64,000 nucleotides of DNA from JAGWRI01 sp035700805 (GTDB lineage: Bacteria; Gemmatimonadota; Gemmatimonadetes; Gemmatimonadales; Gemmatimonadaceae): NCBI GenBank assembly GCA_035700805.1, contig DASSOG010000046.1, positions 1 through 64,000 of the forward strand, written 5' to 3'. The translations under genes were made by a program, and so were the position numbers. Under the pieces are notes generated by a model. It was not told the DNA's origin and searched no databases. It saw nothing but the letters and a program-made list of their open reading frames with translations. Shown piece by piece: positions 60,193-64,000 of this stretch. Numbering within the stretch: position 1 is the stretch's first letter; each line of letters begins with the position of its first letter.

Positions 60193-61289
60193 GGGGCGAG
60201 GACATCACGCGCCGCAGGTTGAAGGCCTGCCGCATGCCGACCCTTGGCGCCGGGCTCGGGTTCGTGACCACTCCACTCACCGCGCTACTGCTGTGTGCCG
60301 CGCCGCTCGCAGCACAGGGCGGGGCAGGTATCACGACGCCGCCGGGGCAGCACCGTACCGCGACCGGCGTGGTGGTGCGCCCGGGCCCGGACAGCAGCCG
60401 AGTGCCAGTGGCGCGCCAGCTTGTGGTGCTGCACCGTGTGGGGCAGGATCATTCGGGTCCGCTGGATTCCACCGTGACGAATGCCCGCGGAGTGTACCAT
60501 TTTACGTATGTCACCAGCGGGTCCGCGGATGCCCTGTACTTTGCCTCCTCGAACGTGGCCGGCATCGCGTACTTCACGGCCCCATACAAGGTGCCATCGG
60601 TCACGAGCCCCGACGGCGACCTGATGGTGTTCGACACCACGTCGCGTGGTGCCGCGCTGCAATCGGTGGGGTGGCACCTGGTGGTGGCCGCGCCTGGCGT
60701 GGATGGGGTGCGTCAGGTGACCGAGGTGTTCGACCTCGCCAACAACGGCACCCGGACCCTGGTGGTGGGGGATAGCATCCGCCCGCTCTGGACGGGGCAA
60801 CTGCCCGATGGGGCCAAGTCCCCCGTCGTGAGTGGCGGCGATATCGCGCCTGGCGGAACGGTGTTCAGCGATCGCGATGTCCGCCTGTTCGCGCCGGTGA
60901 GCCCCGGCGTCCACCAGCTCGCCGTGACCTTCGGCCTGTCATCGTCGGCGTTTCCGCTGGAGGTCCCCTTTGCGCAAGGCGCGGCCGTGGTGGAACTGCT
61001 GGTCGAGGAGGAATCCGCCACGCCGGTGATGGCCGGCCTCGTGCAGCAGGCCTCGGTCTCCACGCAGGGCCGCAACTTCAAGCGCTACCTCGCGCAGGAT
61101 GCGCCCCCGGGTGCGGTGCTGCTGGTGCGTGTGGGCGATGCCGGCGGAGCGTCGCGCACGCGGTTTATTGCGGGCGTGGTGTTTGCCATGGCGGTGATCA
61201 TGGCGCTCGCGCTCATTGCCACGCTCATGCACCGGCGGCCAGCAGCGGCGGCCGGGGCGGGCTCCTCGCGGGAACCAGGAGCGTCATAG
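60189..61289 (+). CDS. Exported protein with C-terminal membrane anchor, function unknown
   Basis: 366 residues. A signal peptide is present from MPTLGAGLGF (in-frame ATG at 60234, start of the likely signal peptide); the GTG at 60189 overlaps the previous stop by four bases and cannot be excluded. The body is beta-rich: a carboxypeptidase-regulatory-like strand region (TATGVVVRPGPDSSRVPVARQLVVLHRV, STVTNARGVYHFTY) near the N-terminus, then an Ig-like region (FDLANNGTRTLVVGD). A hydrophobic helix (FIAGVVFAMAVIMALALIATL) near 330-350 with a basic tail anchors it. No named family. Confidence 0.6.
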   Translation: MRGEDITRRRLKACRMPTLGAGLGFVTTPLTALLLCAAPLAAQGGAGITTPPGQHRTATGVVVRPGPDSSRVPVARQLVVLHRVGQDHSGPLDSTVTNARGVYHFTYVTSGSADALYFASSNVAGIAYFTAPYKVPSVTSPDGDLMVFDTTSRGAALQSVGWHLVVAAPGVDGVRQVTEVFDLANNGTRTLVVGDSIRPLWTGQLPDGAKSPVVSGGDIAPGGTVFSDRDVRLFAPVSPGVHQLAVTFGLSSSAFPLEVPFAQGAAVVELLVEEESATPVMAGLVQQASVSTQGRNFKRYLAQDAPPGAVLLVRVGDAGGASRTRFIAGVVFAMAVIMALALIATLMHRRPAAAAGAGSSREPGAS

Positions 61290-61297
61290 CGGGTGGC

Positions 61298-61326
61298 TTG
61301 CTGAATCCGGGCGGGGCCCGTAGATT
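61298..61326 (+). promoter_or_regulatory. Sigma70-like promoter of the cobalamin-riboswitch/btu operon
   Basis: TTGCTG (61298-61303), a 17-base spacer and TAGATT (61321-61326), just upstream of the riboswitch. Transcription would start near 61333, at the 5' edge of the riboswitch, as expected. Confidence 0.55.
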
Positions 61327-61339
61327 CGACATTGACAAC

Positions 61340-61480
61340 TGAAGTACGCGAGTGCGGGATACGGAAACCGGTGCAATACCGGTGCGGCCCCGCCACTGTA
61401 ACGGGTACAACGTCTGCCCAGCACGCCACTGACTTCGGTCGGGAAGGCGGGCACGACGGCCCGGAGCCAGGAGACGACCA
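61340..61480 (+). promoter_or_regulatory. Cobalamin (B12) riboswitch
   Basis: The sequence has the conserved core of the adenosylcobalamin riboswitch: GGAAACCGGTGCAATACCGG, followed by GCGGCCCCGCCACTGTAACGGG, a second CGCCACTG with GGGAAGGCGGGC, and the B12 box GGAGCCAGGAGACGACC at about 61463-61479. It lies about 100 bases before the btuF start and probably lowers B12-uptake gene expression when B12 is plentiful. Boundaries are approximate. Confidence 0.93.
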
Positions 61481-61579
61481 GCATTCGCGCCACACTTGAC
61501 GGTTCTCGGGGGAGGACTCGTGGCGGCTCCGGCCTGGCGACGTCGTCGCCCCGGTGTTGCGGACATCCTGCCCCGGGCC

Positions 61580-62488
61580 ATGGATGTCCGTTTGCGTTTG
61601 CAGCTGGTGTACGCCCTCCCACTTATTATAATTCTCGCCTGCGCGCCGAACGATGCGCGTGGCGTGCGAGCGCATGGCGCCGTCATTGATGTGGACGCAT
61701 TTGGCGACACGCTGCGTGGGCCGGCGCAGCCACCGCAGCGCATCGTCTCGCTCAACCCCACCACCACGGAAATCGTCTTCGCCATCGGCGCGGGCGCGCG
61801 CCTCGTGGGGCGGTCGCACTGGGATTCCTTTCCCGATTCCGCGCGGCTGGTGCCCGACCTTGGGCCAGCACTCGGTCCAAATATTGAAACCGTAATTGCC
61901 GCCCACCCTGACCTGGTGCTGCTGTACGCCAGTGCCGACGATGAACGTGCGGCCACTCGGCTCCACGATGCGGGAATTCCGGTCGCCGCGTTGCGCATCG
62001 ATCGAATCGAGGGCTTTCGCACCGCCACGCGCGACATCGGCGCGCTGCTCGGCGACTCCGCGCGCGCCGCGAATGTGGTGGACTCGGTCACGCGCACGCT
62101 GGACCGGGTGCGGGCCGCGACGCACGACCTGCCGCGCCCCACCGTAGCCATGGTCACCTGGCAGCATCCCGTGATCGTCATCGGCGGCGGCAGCTTCATC
62201 AATGAATTGATAGAAGTGGCTGGGGGGCACAATGTGTATGCGGACCTCGCATCCCCCTCGCCCACCGTGAGCCTCGAAGACCTGGTCCGCCGAGACCCCG
62301 ACTTCCTGCTCGCCAGCCCAAAGGGCCGCGTGAACTTGGAGCGCGATCCACGCTGGCAGGCCGTGCGTGCGGTGCGCGAACACCACGTGCTCGTCATTGA
62401 CACCACGATCGTGGGACGGCCGTCGCCCGTGATGGGACAGGCGGCGGCTTCACTCGCGGGGCTGCTGCACCCAGGAATCCAACCGTGA
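61580..62488 (+). CDS. btuF: Cobalamin-type ABC transporter substrate-binding lipoprotein
   Basis: 302 residues with an N-terminal lipobox (IIILAC). The periplasmic-binding-protein fold has QRIVSLNPTTTEIVFAIGAG, LVGRSHWDSFPDSARLVPDLGPALGPNIE, and AAHPDLVLLYASAD, all of the BtuF/FepB family. The start at MDVRLRL puts the signal peptide at the N-terminus; the frame continues upstream to 61496 but would place 28 residues of arginine-rich sequence ahead of it. Downstream of the cobalamin riboswitch, so B12 (or a cobamide) is the likely substrate, although siderophore binding cannot be excluded by sequence. Confidence 0.88.
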   Translation: MDVRLRLQLVYALPLIIILACAPNDARGVRAHGAVIDVDAFGDTLRGPAQPPQRIVSLNPTTTEIVFAIGAGARLVGRSHWDSFPDSARLVPDLGPALGPNIETVIAAHPDLVLLYASADDERAATRLHDAGIPVAALRIDRIEGFRTATRDIGALLGDSARAANVVDSVTRTLDRVRAATHDLPRPTVAMVTWQHPVIVIGGGSFINELIEVAGGHNVYADLASPSPTVSLEDLVRRDPDFLLASPKGRVNLERDPRWQAVRAVREHHVLVIDTTIVGRPSPVMGQAAASLAGLLHPGIQP

Positions 62489-63462
62489 GCCGGCGTCGCG
62501 GCATCTGGTGGGCGGCCGCCATTGTGCTCGCCGCGCTTGCGGTGGCCTCCATCGGCCTGGGGAGCGTGCACATCGCACCGGCTGCCGTTCTGTCCGCGTT
62601 GGCGGGTGCCGGCGATCCGGGCACGGTCACCATCGTTCGCGTATTGCGCCTGCCGCGCGTGGCCATGGCCATCCTGCTGGGTGCGGGGCTGGGTATGAGC
62701 GGCGCTTCGCTCCAGGGCGTCATGCGCAATCCACTGGCGGAGCCGTACCTGCTGGGTGTGTCGGGCGGCGCGGCCGTGGGCGCGGTGATCGCCGTACTCG
62801 TAGGAGCACCCGCGGTGCTCGTCCCCATTGCCGCGTTCATCGGCGCCGTGCTGGCCGTGGCCGTGGCGTTCTTTGTGGCCCACGCCACGCCCGGCGGAGG
62901 CGACGTGCGTGTGCTGCTCATGGCGGGTGTGATCGTGGGCGCGTTCGCCAACGCCGCTATCATGCTTCTGCTGGCCAACGCGGACCCCGCTGCCATGCGC
63001 GGCGCACTCTGGTGGATGATGGGTTCGGTGGCCGCGGCCACGTGGGCGCAGAACGGATGGCTGGCGTTTTACGTGCTTGCCGGCGGCGCGCTGCTGGTGG
63101 CGTGGGCGCGCGAGATTGATATCCTGACGCTGGGCGAAGACGCCGCGGCGTCGCTGGGGCTGGACGCCGACCGGGCATCGCGTCGCGTGTACCTGATGGC
63201 GTCGCTCGTGGCCGCGGCCACGGTGGCAGCGGCCGGACTCGTGGGCTTCGTCGGCCTCGTGGTGCCGCATATTGCAAGACGTATGGGCGCCAGCGCGAGC
63301 CGAGCCGTGATTCTGGGCAGCGCGCTCATCGGCGCGGCCCTGGTGGTCGGCTCCGACCTCATCGCGCGTACGGCGCTGCCCCCCGCGGAACTGCCGCTCG
63401 GCGCGGTGACTGCCGTCATCGGAGTGCCGTTTTTCCTGATTCAGTTGCGGCGGCTCCGATGA
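62485..63462 (+). CDS. btuC: FecCD-family ABC permease, BtuC-like
   Basis: 325 residues from a GTG overlapping the btuF stop. Nine to ten hydrophobic helices: LPRVAMAILLGAGLGMSGASLQGVMRNPLAEPYLLGVSGGA is the FecCD signature near the N-terminus, and GLVGFVGLVVPHIARRMGA is the conserved cytoplasmic loop that contacts the ATPase. With btuF and btuD it makes a vitamin B12 importer. Confidence 0.9.
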   Translation: MSRRRGIWWAAAIVLAALAVASIGLGSVHIAPAAVLSALAGAGDPGTVTIVRVLRLPRVAMAILLGAGLGMSGASLQGVMRNPLAEPYLLGVSGGAAVGAVIAVLVGAPAVLVPIAAFIGAVLAVAVAFFVAHATPGGGDVRVLLMAGVIVGAFANAAIMLLLANADPAAMRGALWWMMGSVAAATWAQNGWLAFYVLAGGALLVAWAREIDILTLGEDAAASLGLDADRASRRVYLMASLVAAATVAAAGLVGFVGLVVPHIARRMGASASRAVILGSALIGAALVVGSDLIARTALPPAELPLGAVTAVIGVPFFLIQLRRLR

Positions 63463-64000
63463 TCGCCTTCCAGGGAGTGTCCGTTCGCTATGCCGATGCG
63501 CCGCGCGACGCGGCTCACGACGTGACCTTCACGACGGAACGTGGCCGCATGACCGCGCTCGTCGGCCCAAACGGCAGCGGAAAGAGCACGTTGGTGCGTG
63601 CGTTGCTCGGCCGGCAGAAGCTGACCGCCGGCCGCATCACGATTGACGGTGCGCCGCTGGCATCGCTGGCCCGCGCCCAAGTGGCTCGGCGCATCGCGGT
63701 GGTGACCCAGCGCGAGGAGCTCTCGTTCCCGACCCCCGTCTCGGACTACGTGGCCCTGGGTCGCTTTCCGCATCGCGGTGCGTGGCGGAGCGCGGGCGCC
63801 GAAGATCGAGCCGCCGTGGCGCGGGCCGTCGAACTGTCCGGAATCGGCCCGCTACTGGAGCGCAGCGTGGATACGCTTTCCGGTGGCGAATGGCAGCGGG
63901 CGCGCATTGCGCGGGCGCTGGCGCAGGGAGGGGAGGCCATGGTGCTGGACGAACCCACCACGTACCTGGATATCGCGCACGAAATGGAAGCATTCGAATT
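63459..64000 (+). CDS. btuD: ABC transporter ATP-binding protein, BtuD-like (incomplete at window end)
   Basis: At least 180 residues, cut by the end of the window. Walker A GPNGSGKST (residues 36-44), the ABC signature LSGGE (140-144) and Walker B MVLDEP (161-166) are all present, together with the Q-loop VVTQREELSFPTPV and the D-loop YLD. It overlaps btuC by four bases and completes the importer. Confidence 0.92.
   Translation, partial: MIAFQGVSVRYADAPRDAAHDVTFTTERGRMTALVGPNGSGKSTLVRALLGRQKLTAGRITIDGAPLASLARAQVARRIAVVTQREELSFPTPVSDYVALGRFPHRGAWRSAGAEDRAAVARAVELSGIGPLLERSVDTLSGGEWQRARIARALAQGGEAMVLDEPTTYLDIAHEMEAFE

Overview
The window is a high-GC, gene-dense bacterial chromosome segment with no rRNA, tRNA, transposase, integrase or CRISPR array. 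Two large sortilin/VPS10-type BNR-repeat secreted proteins, many Sec-exported beta-rich and outer-membrane proteins, TolC, a caa3-type oxidase assembly protein and a mannose-family PTS with HprK point to a diderm. Gemmatimonadota is my best guess. This is inference from gene content, because no marker rRNA is present. No gene-free stretch exceeds 300 bases; the longest (61290-61579) holds a promoter and a cobalamin riboswitch.

Layout. 110-601: receiver-only response regulator. 639-5200: four-gene operon with two small paralogous pilin-like secreted proteins, a PapD-like chaperone and a large usher-like protein. 5238-6813: divergent pair, a tandem-cupredoxin lipoprotein and a DUF457-type membrane protein. 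6941-14790: M1 peptidase, TolC, Tat-exported BNR protein, SCO1 and CtaG. 14797-18399 (minus strand): exonuclease, deoxynucleoside-kinase-like protein and gamma-glutamyltransferase. 18518-29281: quinone oxidoreductase, a three-domain kinase/M23/aminotransferase fusion, two surface proteins, a small basic protein on the minus strand, AsnS and the second BNR protein.

29350-36584: mazG diverges from an operon alr-deoB-cdd-lipoprotein-OMP-REC/histidine kinase, behind a good sigma70-like promoter. 36661-43142: miaB, a ComFB-like protein, comEC (with a degraded C-terminal domain), fbp and the catalytic subunit of a B12-dependent acyl-CoA mutase. 43209-58394: a nearly gapless 18-gene run, fmdB-argS-pfkB-purM-OMP-ribD-ribE-ribBA-ribH-nusB-GT4-hprK-PTS IIA/IIB/IIC/IID-HPr-EI. 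58482-61289: metK, a bifunctional-nuclease-family protein and a membrane-anchored secreted protein. 61298-64000: promoter, cobalamin riboswitch and btuF-btuC-btuD, the last cut by the window end.

Together the genes cover housekeeping (two tRNA synthetases, tRNA thiomethylation, riboflavin, purine, SAM, nucleoside salvage, gluconeogenesis), B12 uptake that may feed the B12-dependent mutase, a PTS with no adjacent sugar-catabolism gene, and a large investment in exported proteins. Recurrent sigma70-like promoters with a 17-bp spacer can be read by eye in several intergenic gaps. Most adjacent genes overlap by 1 to 11 bases, so translational coupling is probably common.
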